Shown one piece after another: positions 1 to 10,139 of a DNA stretch of 64,000 bases (positions within the stretch are counted from its first letter, which is position 1; each line of letters starts with the position of its first letter). Below the pieces are notes generated by a model, which ran no database searches, had not been told where the DNA came from, and worked only from the letters and a program-made list of their open reading frames with translations. The stretch is taken from positions 1-64,000 of the forward strand of contig NZ_JAACFS010000022.1 in assembly GCF_029051645.1 (NCBI RefSeq). Reading direction: 5' to 3'. Position numbers and translations under genes: made by a program. The DNA comes from Bradyrhizobium sp. CSA112 (GTDB taxonomy: Bacteria; Pseudomonadota; Alphaproteobacteria; Rhizobiales; Xanthobacteraceae).

Positions 1-34
1 CCGTAACACCATCCATGTGAGGGACGACCGCCCG

Positions 35-100
35 CCTTCCAAGCAAGCCGCGCGAAGCGCGCATTCAACAGCGCCGTAGCAAGCGCGGCTTGCTTGGAGG
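35..100. repeat. Inverted repeat, possible terminator of an upstream gene
   Basis: A perfect 16-bp inverted repeat pairs 38-53 with 83-98 around a loop of about 29 bases. It lies just beyond the 3' end of the gene at 134-601, at the window edge. It could end transcription of that minus-strand gene or of a gene outside the window. No T-run follows either arm. Confidence 0.45.
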
Positions 101-133
101 GCAGACCGGGCCCGTTACCCCATCTACAAATAT

Positions 134-601
134 TCACGCAAAGCTATCGCTGCAGACCGGCTCGTAGAGTGAGTCGGCATTGCGCGGCACGCTGAGAACG
201 CTGGTCCGGCTCGCCGGTGCATTGATGCGTTGCGCCTCCACGAATGCGCTCAGGATCGACAGTGCCAGATCCGCGTGACAGCCTTCGACTGCCTGATCCA
301 GCCAATCCGGCAGTTCGCGTTGCCGCGACAAGGCGCAATGCCATTCACTGTCATCATAGGCGAGGCGGCGGACCTGCCATTGCGGCAATTCAAGATCGAT
401 CAGCGCCAGCGCCGCGTCGGTCCATGCCTGCGACCAGATCAGTCGCTCAATGCGCGCGCTCCTGCAATTCTGATCCGCCGAAGGAAAGCGCCGGCAGGTG
501 GCGTGGATGATATCGGACAGAAATTCAGCCGTGACGCCACAGGCGTCGCGCAGCCGATCGCCGAGGTCGGCGGGAGCTTGCTGTTCTGAAAGAAGCGACA
601 T
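134..601 (-). CDS. Hypothetical protein, 155 aa
   Basis: I do not recognise this protein. It begins MSLLSEQQAPADLG, has no signal peptide or membrane segment, and looks like a small soluble mostly helical protein with several Trp residues in the middle (LIWSQAW, PQWQV, SEWHC, LPDWLD). The overlapping plus-strand frames read as shadows. It stands alone: upstream is a repeat-rich gap before the kdp operon, downstream the window edge. Codon use looks like that of the neighbours, so it is probably a real lineage-specific gene. Nothing in the sequence indicates a function. Confidence 0.6.
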   Translation of the reverse strand: MSLLSEQQAPADLGDRLRDACGVTAEFLSDIIHATCRRFPSADQNCRSARIERLIWSQAWTDAALALIDLELPQWQVRRLAYDDSEWHCALSRQRELPDWLDQAVEGCHADLALSILSAFVEAQRINAPASRTSVLSVPRNADSLYEPVCSDSFA

Positions 602-1048
602 GGCGTTACCTCGCTTATGGCGCGGCCGTCACGGCAACCGCGCTCCCAAGGTGATCAGACCGTCATTTGAAAACGAGAGGGAGCGAGGGGCGGAGATATA
701 GGGATTTCATAGGGCCCTTCTTCCCCTCTCCCCTTGTGGGAGAGGGTGGATCGGCGCCGCGAAGCGGCGGCGAGACGGGTGAGGGGTCTCTCTCCGCGGA
801 GAGAACCCCTCATCCGGCGCCGTAGCCGATGCCAAGCATCGGCGTTCTAAGAGACGGCGGCCAAAGGCCGCCTATGCCACCTTCTCCCACAAGGGGAGAA
901 GGAAGAGGGCCACGTCTTTATGAGATTCCTATAACGTCGCCATCTCCCCCGTCTCGAAAACCTATGCGGCCGGTGGCACTTCAGCCCCTGAAAAAACGCG
1001 ATGACCGGTAAGCCGACATCGCAGCTCACGTCGCACAGGAACATTCCC
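602..1048. repeat. Repeat-rich gap with large palindromic intergenic element
   Basis: No gene is seen. Outer arms at about 716-749 and 877-909 are imperfect inverted copies built around CCCCTTGTGGGAGA. Between them sit further stem-loops: 779-812, centred on CTCTCCGCGGAGAG, and 855-871, GGCGGCC-AAA-GGCCGCC. This is the look of the mosaic palindromic repeats common between genes in bradyrhizobia. The remainder (about 910-1048) is the leader of the kdp operon; I see no confident promoter in it. Confidence 0.7.
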
Positions 1049-1132
1049 ATGCTGGACATTCTCATGCTGGCGCTCGCCCTCGGCTTCTTCGCGGCAGGCA
1101 TTGGTTACGCTTATGCCTGTGAGCGGCTGTAG
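1049..1132 (+). CDS. 27-aa membrane micropeptide at the head of the kdp operon
   Basis: The reading frame encodes MLDILMLALALGFFAAGIGY followed by AYACERL: one hydrophobic helix ending in a short polar tail with Cys-Glu-Arg. An AGGA lies 8 bases before the ATG. From memory, very short proteins ending in a CERL-like tail occur directly ahead of kdpF in many proteobacterial kdp operons, but they are rarely annotated. The stop is 13 bases before the kdpF start, so translation is probably coupled. It is likely an inner-membrane peptide that associates with KdpFABC, but its role is inferred from position only. Confidence 0.65.
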   Translation: MLDILMLALALGFFAAGIGYAYACERL

Positions 1133-1145
1133 AGAGGAGAACGCC

Positions 1146-1235
1146 ATGATCTTCGATTACTCGCTCGCCGGCCTCGTCTCGCTCGGCCTGCTGTTCTACC
1201 TGACTTACGCGTTGCTGCGGCCCGAGCGCTTCTGA
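1146..1235 (+). CDS. kdpF: KdpF, small subunit of the potassium-transporting ATPase
   Basis: This 29-aa single-helix protein begins MIFDYSLAGLVSLGLLFYLT and ends YALLRPERF. The tail matches the Escherichia coli KdpF pattern (YLVYALINAEAF). KdpF is a membrane peptide that stabilises the KdpABC complex. A strong ribosome site, AGGAG, lies 6 bases before the ATG. It is the second of three consecutive micro-ORFs that precede kdpA. Confidence 0.85.
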   Translation: MIFDYSLAGLVSLGLLFYLTYALLRPERF

Positions 1236-1242
1236 GCGCCCC

Positions 1243-1338
1243 ATGATCACGCTGGTCGAGGTCGTCCTGGCGTTTGTCGTCACCTCGGCGCTCCTGATTG
1301 CGCTCATTCGCTTGCTGCTGCCTGCAAAGAAATCCTGA
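1243..1338 (+). CDS. 31-aa single-helix peptide between kdpF and kdpA
   Basis: The frame encodes MITLVEVVLAFVVTSALLIA followed by LIRLLLPAKKS: one hydrophobic segment of about 22 residues with a basic C-terminus. It starts 7 bases after the kdpF stop and ends 13 bases before the kdpA ATG. The ribosome site is weak (GAG only), which suggests coupling to kdpF. It could be a second KdpF-like stabilising peptide. I do not recognise it as a named family, and it could also be a chance frame in a leader. Confidence 0.5.
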   Translation: MITLVEVVLAFVVTSALLIALIRLLLPAKKS

Positions 1339-1351
1339 AGGGTTCACGACT

Positions 1352-3055
1352 ATGACCGTCATTGGCTGGATTCAAATTCTTTTGTACTGCGCGATCGTGG
1401 TTGCGCTGGTCAAGCCGCTCGGCTGGTACATGACGCGCGTGTTCAGCGGCGAGCGAACGTTCATGTCTCCGATCCTGCGGCCGGTCGAAACGGCGCTATA
1501 CCGGATCGGCGGCGTCGACGAGAAGCGCGAGCAGCACTGGCTGACCTATACGGTCGCGATGCTGCTGTTCCATGTCGGCGGCTTCCTCATCATCTACGGC
1601 CTGATGCGGCTGCAGGCGCTGTTGCCGCTCAATCCGGCGGAGCAATCTGCCGTCGCCCCGGATCTGTCCTTCAATACGGCGATCTCTTTCCTCACCAACA
1701 CCAACTGGCAGAACTACGGCGGCGAGAGCACGCTGTCCTATCTGACGCAGATGGTCGGCCTGACGCATCAGAATTTCCTGTCGGCCGCGACCGGCATTGC
1801 GCTCGCCGTGGCGATGATCCGCGGCTTCTCCCGTTCCTCGATGCGCACCATCGGCAATTTCTGGGTCGATGTGGTCAGGTGCACCCTCTATGTGCTGCTG
1901 CCGATCTGCATCGTTTACACGCTGTTTCTGGTCTGGCAGGGCATGCCGCAGACGCTTGGCGCTTATGTCGAAGCCACGACGCTGGAGGGGGCGAAACAGA
2001 CCATCGCCGTCGGGCCCGTCGCCTCGCAAGTCGCCATCAAGATGCTCGGCACCAATGGCGGCGGCTTCTTCAATGCCAACGCGGCGCATCCCTTTGAGAA
2101 TCCCACGGCGTTGTCGAACTTCGTGCAGATGATCTCGATCTTCGCGCTTGGCGCGGCGCTTACCAACGTGTTCGGCCGCACGGTCGGCAACCAGCGCCAG
2201 GGCTGGGCGATTCTGGCCGTGATGGGCGTGCTCTTCATTGCCGGCGTCGCCGTTACCTATTGGGCCGAAGCCAACGGAACCGCGACACTCAATGCGCTGG
2301 GGCTAACCGGCGGCAACATGGAGGGCAAGGAAGTCCGCTTCGGCATCGTCGCGTCCTCACTCTTTGCGGTCATTACCACGGCAGCGTCCTGCGGCGCGGT
2401 CAACGCCATGCATGACAGCTTCACCGCGCTCGGCGGCATGATCCCGCTGATCAACATGCAGATCGGCGAGATCATCGTCGGCGGCGTAGGCGCCGGGCTG
2501 TACGGCATGCTGCTGTTCGTCGTGCTGGCGATCTTCGTCGCAGGCCTGATGGTCGGCCGCACGCCGGAATATGTCGGCAAGAAGATCGAGGCGCGCGAAG
2601 TCAAGATGGCGATGCTGGCGATCCTGGTACTGCCGCTGATGTATCTCGGCTGGACGGCGGTCGCCGTGGTGCTGCCGTCGGCAGTGGCCTCGATGGCCAA
2701 TGCCGGTCCGCACGGCTTTACCGAGGTGCTCTATGCCTTTACGTCAGCGACCGGCAACAACGGCTCGGCCTTCGGCGGCCTGACCGGCAACACCTTCTTC
2801 TACAATCTGACGCTCGCCAGTTCGATGTTCGTCGGCCGCTTCTTCATGATCGTGCCGGCGATGGCGCTGGCGGGTTCGCTCGCCGCCAAAAAGTCGATTC
2901 CGCCGTCGGCCGGCACGCTTCCAACCACGGGCGGGCTGTTCGTCGGCCTCGTCGTCGGCGTCATCCTGATCATCGGCGGACTGACGTTCTTCCCGGCGCT
3001 GGCGCTCGGCCCGATCGTTGAGCACCTCGCGATGAATGCCAACACCCTGTTCTGA
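1352..3055 (+). CDS. kdpA: KdpA, potassium-binding channel subunit of Kdp ATPase
   Basis: KdpA (567 aa) forms the K+ selectivity pore of the high-affinity KdpFABC uptake system in the inner membrane. The four filter-loop regions are visible: TNTNWQNYGG near residue 110, GTNGGGFFNANAAHPFENP near 230, ASCGAVNAM near 345, and ATGNNGSAFGG near 468. Multiple hydrophobic helices surround them, and the length matches the family. The start at 1352 is preceded by AAGGG and gives the conserved N-terminus MTVIGWIQ; an upstream in-frame ATG at 1298 would lie inside the preceding micro-ORF. It is followed by kdpB after 26 bases. Confidence 0.96.
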   Translation: MTVIGWIQILLYCAIVVALVKPLGWYMTRVFSGERTFMSPILRPVETALYRIGGVDEKREQHWLTYTVAMLLFHVGGFLIIYGLMRLQALLPLNPAEQSAVAPDLSFNTAISFLTNTNWQNYGGESTLSYLTQMVGLTHQNFLSAATGIALAVAMIRGFSRSSMRTIGNFWVDVVRCTLYVLLPICIVYTLFLVWQGMPQTLGAYVEATTLEGAKQTIAVGPVASQVAIKMLGTNGGGFFNANAAHPFENPTALSNFVQMISIFALGAALTNVFGRTVGNQRQGWAILAVMGVLFIAGVAVTYWAEANGTATLNALGLTGGNMEGKEVRFGIVASSLFAVITTAASCGAVNAMHDSFTALGGMIPLINMQIGEIIVGGVGAGLYGMLLFVVLAIFVAGLMVGRTPEYVGKKIEAREVKMAMLAILVLPLMYLGWTAVAVVLPSAVASMANAGPHGFTEVLYAFTSATGNNGSAFGGLTGNTFFYNLTLASSMFVGRFFMIVPAMALAGSLAAKKSIPPSAGTLPTTGGLFVGLVVGVILIIGGLTFFPALALGPIVEHLAMNANTLF

Positions 3056-3081
3056 TCGAACGCCATCCGGAGTCTACGTCC

Positions 3082-5199
<2,118 letters not shown>

Positions 5200-5200
5200 C

Positions 5201-5284
5201 CGTCATTGCGAGCGCAGCGAAGCAATCCATCTCACCACACGAAGAAAGCTGGATTGCTTCGTCGCTTCGCTCCTCGCAATGACG
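5201..5284. repeat. Palindromic REP-like element inside the kdp operon
   Basis: The left arm begins CGTCATTGCGAG and runs into GCGAAGCAATCCA. The right arm is its imperfect reverse complement, TGGATTGCTTCG followed by CTCGCAATGACG. The element fills the gap between kdpB and kdpC. A related element lies at 15783-15893. In RNA it would form a long hairpin between the two cistrons. Confidence 0.8.
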
Positions 5285-5302
5285 AACTAATGGAGACACA
5301 TC

Positions 5303-5905
5303 ATGCTCAGAGAAATTCGCCCCGCCATCCTCATCCTGCTCCTGCTTACCGCGATCACCGGCCTTGCCTATCCCCTCGCCATGACCGCGATTGCCGGCGC
5401 GATCTTTCCGAAACAGGCGCAGGGCAGCCTGATCGAGAAGGACGGCAAGATCATCGGCTCCGCGCTGATCGGGCAGGAATTCAAGGACGACAAATATTTC
5501 CACGGCCGTCCGTCTGCGACCTCGGCGCCGGATCCGGCTGACACCACCAAGACGGTGTCCGCGCCGTACAATGCCGCCAATTCGGGCGGCTCGAATCTCG
5601 GTCCGACCAGCAAAGCGCTGGCCGACCGGATCAAGGAAGATGTCGAGAAGCTGAAGGCCGAGAATCCTTTCGCCCCAGTGCCGGTTGATCTCGTTACCAC
5701 TTCCGCCAGCGGGCTCGATCCCGACATTTCGCCTGAAGGCGCGCTGTTCCAGGTGCCGCGGGTGGCGAAGGCCCGCAACCTTCCGGAGGCCCGGGTACGC
5801 CAACTGGTTACGGAGCACATCCAGGGCCGCATGGCTGGATTGCTTGGCGAGCCCAGCGTTAACGTATTGGCGTTGAATCTGGCGTTGGACGAGGCCTCCA
5901 AATGA
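5303..5905 (+). CDS. kdpC: KdpC subunit of potassium-transporting ATPase
   Basis: KdpC (200 aa) is the single-span accessory subunit of KdpFABC, thought to help ATP binding by KdpB. An N-terminal membrane helix (about residues 8-33) is followed by a soluble domain with the family signatures LIGQEF, YFHGRPSA and NSGGSNLGPTS, and a C-terminal GLLGEPSVNVLALN. GGAG precedes the ATG by 8 bases. It follows kdpB after the repeat at 5201-5284 and precedes kdpD by 41 bases. Confidence 0.95.
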   Translation: MLREIRPAILILLLLTAITGLAYPLAMTAIAGAIFPKQAQGSLIEKDGKIIGSALIGQEFKDDKYFHGRPSATSAPDPADTTKTVSAPYNAANSGGSNLGPTSKALADRIKEDVEKLKAENPFAPVPVDLVTTSASGLDPDISPEGALFQVPRVAKARNLPEARVRQLVTEHIQGRMAGLLGEPSVNVLALNLALDEASK

Positions 5906-5946
5906 GAGCCGCTAGGCCCGCCGAGGGGTGAGGACTATATTGCCGC

Positions 5947-8664
5947 ATGGTTCAAATCCGCCGCGACCCCGAACAGCGTCCCTCGCCGGAAGCCCTCCTG
6001 GAAGCGGCCCGGCGCGAGGACAGCCGTGCGGGCAGGCTCAAGATCTTCGTCGGTGCCGCTCCCGGTGTCGGCAAAACTTACGAGATGCTGCAGAGCGCCC
6101 ATGCCAAGAAGAAGGCCGGCGCCGATGTCGTGGTCGGGATCGTCGAAACCCATGGCCGGGCGGAAACCGAAGTGCTGTTGAAGGGCCTCGAGGTGCTGCC
6201 GCGCAAGCGGCTCGCCTACAGGGAGCAGACCCTTGAAGAGATGGACCTCGATGCGCTGATCGCGCGGCGGCCGCAGATTGCCCTCGTCGACGAACTTGCC
6301 CATAGCAACGCACCCGGCAGCCGTCATCCCAAACGCTATCTCGACGTCGAGGAGCTGCTGTCCCACGGCATCGACGTCTATACCGCGGTCAATATCCAGC
6401 ACATCGAAAGCCTCAACGACGTGGTTGCGCAGATCACGCATGTGCGGGTGCGCGAGACCGTGCCGGACAAGATATTTGACCGCGCCGACGCCATCGAACT
6501 GATCGACCTTACGCCGGACGATCTGATCCAGCGGCTGAAGGAGGGCAAGGTCTATGTGCCCAAGCAGGCCGAGCGCGCGCTGGAGCATTATTTCTCGCCG
6601 GGCAATCTGACCGCGCTGCGCGAGCTGGCGCTGCGGCGCACCGCCGAGCGGGTTGACGAGCAGCTGCTCACCCACATGCAGGCCAACGCCATCGCGGGGC
6701 CTTGGGCCGCAGGCGAACGCATTCTGGTTTGCGTCAGCGAAGATCCGCGCGCGGCCGGCCTCGTGCGCTACACCAGGCGGCTGGCCGACCGCCTGCATGC
6801 GCCATGGACGGCGATCAGTATCGAGACGCGGCGCAGCCTGCAACTGACCGACGAGGAGCGCGACCGGCTGGCCGATACCATGCGGCTCGCCGAAGCGCTT
6901 GGCGGGGAGGCGCTGACCATTCCCGGCGTCGGCCGCCGCATCGCCGACGACGTCATCAATTTCGCGCACGCCAACAACGTTACCCAGATCATCATCGGCA
7001 AATCGACGCGCTCCTGGTGGTTCGAACTGACGCACGGCTCCGTGGTGCACGATCTGGTGCGGCGCGCCGGCAATATCAGTGTCCACGTCATTGCCGGGGA
7101 TGAAGAGGGGGTGGCGAAGACGTCGGTGCAGACCGCGGCGCGGCAGGAGCCATTCGAGGCGAGGCCTTACCTGATGGCGCTATTGTTCGTCGCGATCGGT
7201 CTTGCCGCCGCCACGCTGATAAGGCCTCTGTTCGGTGGTATCGAGAACGTCGATCTGGTGTTTCTCACCGCCGTGGTCAGTGTGGCGGTTCGCTACGGGC
7301 TTTTGCCCTCGCTGCTGACGAGTGTCGCCGCTTCGCTATGCTACAACTTCTTCTTCATGCCACCGTACTATACCTTCACCATCGCCGACCCTACCAACAT
7401 CGCCGCGTTCTTCTTCTTTATGTTGATTGCGATTGTAGTCTCCAATGTCGCGGCGCGGGTGCGCTCGCAGGCCGACACGGCGATCGGACGGGTGCGCACC
7501 ACCGAATCGCTCTACGCTTTCAGCCGCAAGCTGGCGGGCACTGCGACGCTGGACGACGTGCTGTGGGCGACCGCTTACCAGACCGCGCTGATGCTGAAGG
7601 TGAGGGTAGTATTGCTGCTGCCGGAGGATGGCGTGCTCACCGTTAAGTCGGGCTATCCGCCGGAAGACCAGCTCGACCAGGCCGATCTCGCCGCCGCCAA
7701 CTGGGCTTGGAGCAACGATCGTCCCGCCGGGCGCGGCTCGGACACCTTGCCGGGTGCCAAGCGGCTGTTTCTGCCGATGCGGACCGGGCGCGGCGCGATC
7801 GGCGTCATCGGCATCGACGACGACCGGACGGGCCCCTTGTTGACGCCGGATCAGCGCCGCCTGCTGGATGCGCTGGTCGATCAGGGGGCGCTCGCGATCG
7901 AGCGCGTGCTGCTGGTCGAGGACATGGACCGCGTGAAGCGGACGGTGGAATCCAATCGCTTGCGCGGCGCGCTCCTGACCTCGATTTCGCACGATCTGAA
8001 AACGCCGCTGGCCTCGGTGCTGGGCGCCGCCAGCACCCTGCGCGATCTCGGCTCCGATCTTGATGACGTCCAGAAGCGCGACCTGCTCGCCACCGTGATC
8101 GACGAATCCGAACGGCTCAACCGCTTCATCGCCAATCTGCTCGACATGACGAAGCTCGAATCCGGCGCCATCGTGCCGAATGCTGCATGGCACGATGTCG
8201 GGGAGATCGTCGGCAGCGCGCTCCGGCGCGCCGGCAAGATCCTCGTGCATCACAAGGTGTCGCTCGAACTCGCGGCCGATCTGCCGATGCTGGAGCTGGA
8301 TGCCGTGCTATTCGAGCAGGTGCTGTTCAATCTACTTGACAACGGCGCCAAGTACGCGCCTGCCGATACCACGATATCGATCAGGGGCGTGCGCGATAGG
8401 GAGTCGGTGCTGCTGCAGATCGTGGACGAGGGTAACGGCATCCCGCCCGCGGAGCTGGAAAGCGTGTTCGACAAGTTTTATCGCGCGCAGAAGGGCGATC
8501 ACGTCCGTCCCGGCACGGGGCTCGGGCTCGCGATTTCCCGCGGCTTCGTCGAGGCGATGCACGGCACCATCTCGGCCGCCAACCGCGCCGACCGTTCCGG
8601 CGCCATCATCACCATCCGCCTGCCGGTCCCGGCCGCGGCGGATACGCTGGACACCGCCGCATGA
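5947..8664 (+). CDS. kdpD: KdpD, osmosensitive potassium sensor histidine kinase
   Basis: KdpD (905 aa) senses K+ limitation and phosphorylates KdpE. In order it has the KdpD N-terminal domain with a Walker A-like GAAPGVGKTYEM (about residues 37-48), a universal-stress-protein domain (about 255-380), four closely packed membrane helices (about 405-505), a GAF-like region, and the kinase core with the phospho-acceptor His682 in SISHDLKTP. The ATPase motifs NLLDNGAKYAP and GTGLGLAISRG follow. The 3' end overlaps kdpE by 4 bases, so the two are translationally coupled. Confidence 0.96.
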   Translation: MVQIRRDPEQRPSPEALLEAARREDSRAGRLKIFVGAAPGVGKTYEMLQSAHAKKKAGADVVVGIVETHGRAETEVLLKGLEVLPRKRLAYREQTLEEMDLDALIARRPQIALVDELAHSNAPGSRHPKRYLDVEELLSHGIDVYTAVNIQHIESLNDVVAQITHVRVRETVPDKIFDRADAIELIDLTPDDLIQRLKEGKVYVPKQAERALEHYFSPGNLTALRELALRRTAERVDEQLLTHMQANAIAGPWAAGERILVCVSEDPRAAGLVRYTRRLADRLHAPWTAISIETRRSLQLTDEERDRLADTMRLAEALGGEALTIPGVGRRIADDVINFAHANNVTQIIIGKSTRSWWFELTHGSVVHDLVRRAGNISVHVIAGDEEGVAKTSVQTAARQEPFEARPYLMALLFVAIGLAAATLIRPLFGGIENVDLVFLTAVVSVAVRYGLLPSLLTSVAASLCYNFFFMPPYYTFTIADPTNIAAFFFFMLIAIVVSNVAARVRSQADTAIGRVRTTESLYAFSRKLAGTATLDDVLWATAYQTALMLKVRVVLLLPEDGVLTVKSGYPPEDQLDQADLAAANWAWSNDRPAGRGSDTLPGAKRLFLPMRTGRGAIGVIGIDDDRTGPLLTPDQRRLLDALVDQGALAIERVLLVEDMDRVKRTVESNRLRGALLTSISHDLKTPLASVLGAASTLRDLGSDLDDVQKRDLLATVIDESERLNRFIANLLDMTKLESGAIVPNAAWHDVGEIVGSALRRAGKILVHHKVSLELAADLPMLELDAVLFEQVLFNLLDNGAKYAPADTTISIRGVRDRESVLLQIVDEGNGIPPAELESVFDKFYRAQKGDHVRPGTGLGLAISRGFVEAMHGTISAANRADRSGAIITIRLPVPAAADTLDTAA

Positions 8665-9350
8665 GCGCCGCCCCGATCAAGGTTCTGGTGATCGACGACG
8701 AGCCGCCGATCCGCAAACTCTTGCGGATGGGCCTGAGCACGCAGGGCTACGACATTCTCGAAGCGTCCAACGGCAAGATCGCGCTGGAGAAGCTGGCCGA
8801 GAGCCCGGCGCTGATCATCCTCGATCTGGGCCTGCCTGACATCCAGGGCCATGACCTGCTGCGCATGATCCGCGGCCGCAATGAAAGCGTGCCGATCGTG
8901 GTGCTGTCGAGCCGCGGCGATGAGGCCGGCAAGGTTCAGGCGCTCGATCTCGGCGCCGACGATTACCTGACAAAGCCGTTCGGGATGGATGAACTGCTGG
9001 CGCGCATGCGCGCAGCGCTACGGCACCAGTTGCAAGTGCAGGGCGAGCGGCCGGTGTTTCGCGCAGGCGATCTCTCCGTCGACCTGGTGCGCCGCATCGT
9101 CAAGGTCGGCGAGCGCGAGGTGAAGCTGTCGCCGAAGGAATACGAATTGTTACGCGTGCTGGTGCAGCATGCCGGCAAGGTACTGACCCATCGCTTTCTC
9201 TTGAAAGAGCTGTGGGACGAACTGACGGATGCGCAGTACCTGCGCGTCTATGTCCGCCAGCTCCGGCAGAAGATCGAAGCCGATCCCGAGCGTCCGCAAT
9301 TCGTACTGACCGAGACGGGGATCGGATACCGGTTGCGCGCGCAGGATTGA
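8661..9350 (+). CDS. kdpE: KdpE, response regulator for kdp
   Basis: KdpE (229 aa) is an OmpR/PhoB-type regulator that activates kdpFABC transcription when phosphorylated by KdpD. The receiver domain shows the acidic pair Asp12-Asp13, the phospho-acceptor Asp55 in LIILDLGLP and Lys105 in LTKPFG. The winged-helix DNA-binding domain occupies about residues 130-228 and ends TETGIGYRL. The start overlaps the kdpD stop (ATGA). It is the last gene of the kdp operon. Confidence 0.96.
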   Translation: MSAAPIKVLVIDDEPPIRKLLRMGLSTQGYDILEASNGKIALEKLAESPALIILDLGLPDIQGHDLLRMIRGRNESVPIVVLSSRGDEAGKVQALDLGADDYLTKPFGMDELLARMRAALRHQLQVQGERPVFRAGDLSVDLVRRIVKVGEREVKLSPKEYELLRVLVQHAGKVLTHRFLLKELWDELTDAQYLRVYVRQLRQKIEADPERPQFVLTETGIGYRLRAQD

Positions 9351-9489
9351 TCATGCCTCCGATAGCGGCGATCCCCGCGCTCGGCTTATCATGCGGGTCA
9401 GCTTGCCGCATCCGGTTTGACCATGAAGTGGTATGCTTCCCGGGCTGACCACGCGCACCCCGGGGTGAATCGGAGGAGGAAGCACAGCC

Positions 9490-10095
9490 ATGGCTGAGAG
9501 CGTCATGTATCACGAAGGTAACAGGCAATTGCAGGATCAGTTCGATAGCCGCCGGATTTCGGACCGGCTGGAAGAGAAGCTGATGCGCAGGGAATTTTCG
9601 GATGACGACAAGCAGTTCATCGAAAGCCTTCCTTACTTCTTCCTGGCGACGGCGGACGCCGAGGGCCGGCCCGATTGCTCGTTCAAGGGTGGAGCGCCGG
9701 GATTTGTGCGCATCACCGGGCCTTCCGAGCTCGCATCTCCCGACTATGACGGCAACGGCATGTTCAAGAGTCTAGGCAACATCGTCGTCAACGCCGATGT
9801 CGGTTTGCTGTTCATCGCCATGCACGACAAGCCGCGGCGCCTGCGGGTCAACGGCAGCGCGCGCGTGAGCGACAACGATCCGCTGCTGTCGGAGACCATT
9901 GGCGCGCAGCTCATCGTTCGCGTGACCGCGCGCGCGATCTTTCCCAACTGTCCGCGCTATATTCCGACGATGCGTTCGATCGAGCCGTCGATGTATGTAC
10001 CCGTTGCCGGCCAGGACGCGCCGGAGCCGGCGTGGAAAGGTTTTGCGGATTTCAAGGATTGCATCCACCCGCGGCAGCCGACCTTCAAGGGATGA
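9490..10095 (+). CDS. Pyridoxamine 5'-phosphate oxidase-family protein
   Basis: This soluble 201-aa protein has the split-barrel fold of flavin-binding pyridoxamine-phosphate-oxidase-like proteins. The core motifs are SLPYFFLATADAEGRPDCSF, then GNGMFKSLGNIVVNADVGLL, and a later FPNCPRYIP near residue 155. Such proteins bind FMN or F420 and act on small molecules; the specific substrate cannot be told. A strong AGGAGGAAG site precedes the ATG. It stands alone, 140 bases after kdpE, and is convergent with the TRAP transporter genes. True PdxH is a different subgroup, so no symbol is given. Confidence 0.85.
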   Translation: MAESVMYHEGNRQLQDQFDSRRISDRLEEKLMRREFSDDDKQFIESLPYFFLATADAEGRPDCSFKGGAPGFVRITGPSELASPDYDGNGMFKSLGNIVVNADVGLLFIAMHDKPRRLRVNGSARVSDNDPLLSETIGAQLIVRVTARAIFPNCPRYIPTMRSIEPSMYVPVAGQDAPEPAWKGFADFKDCIHPRQPTFKG

Positions 10096-10139
10096 GGACG
10101 ACGAGTCGCGCGTCCTTCCTGAAGCCGAGGAACTGGTGG

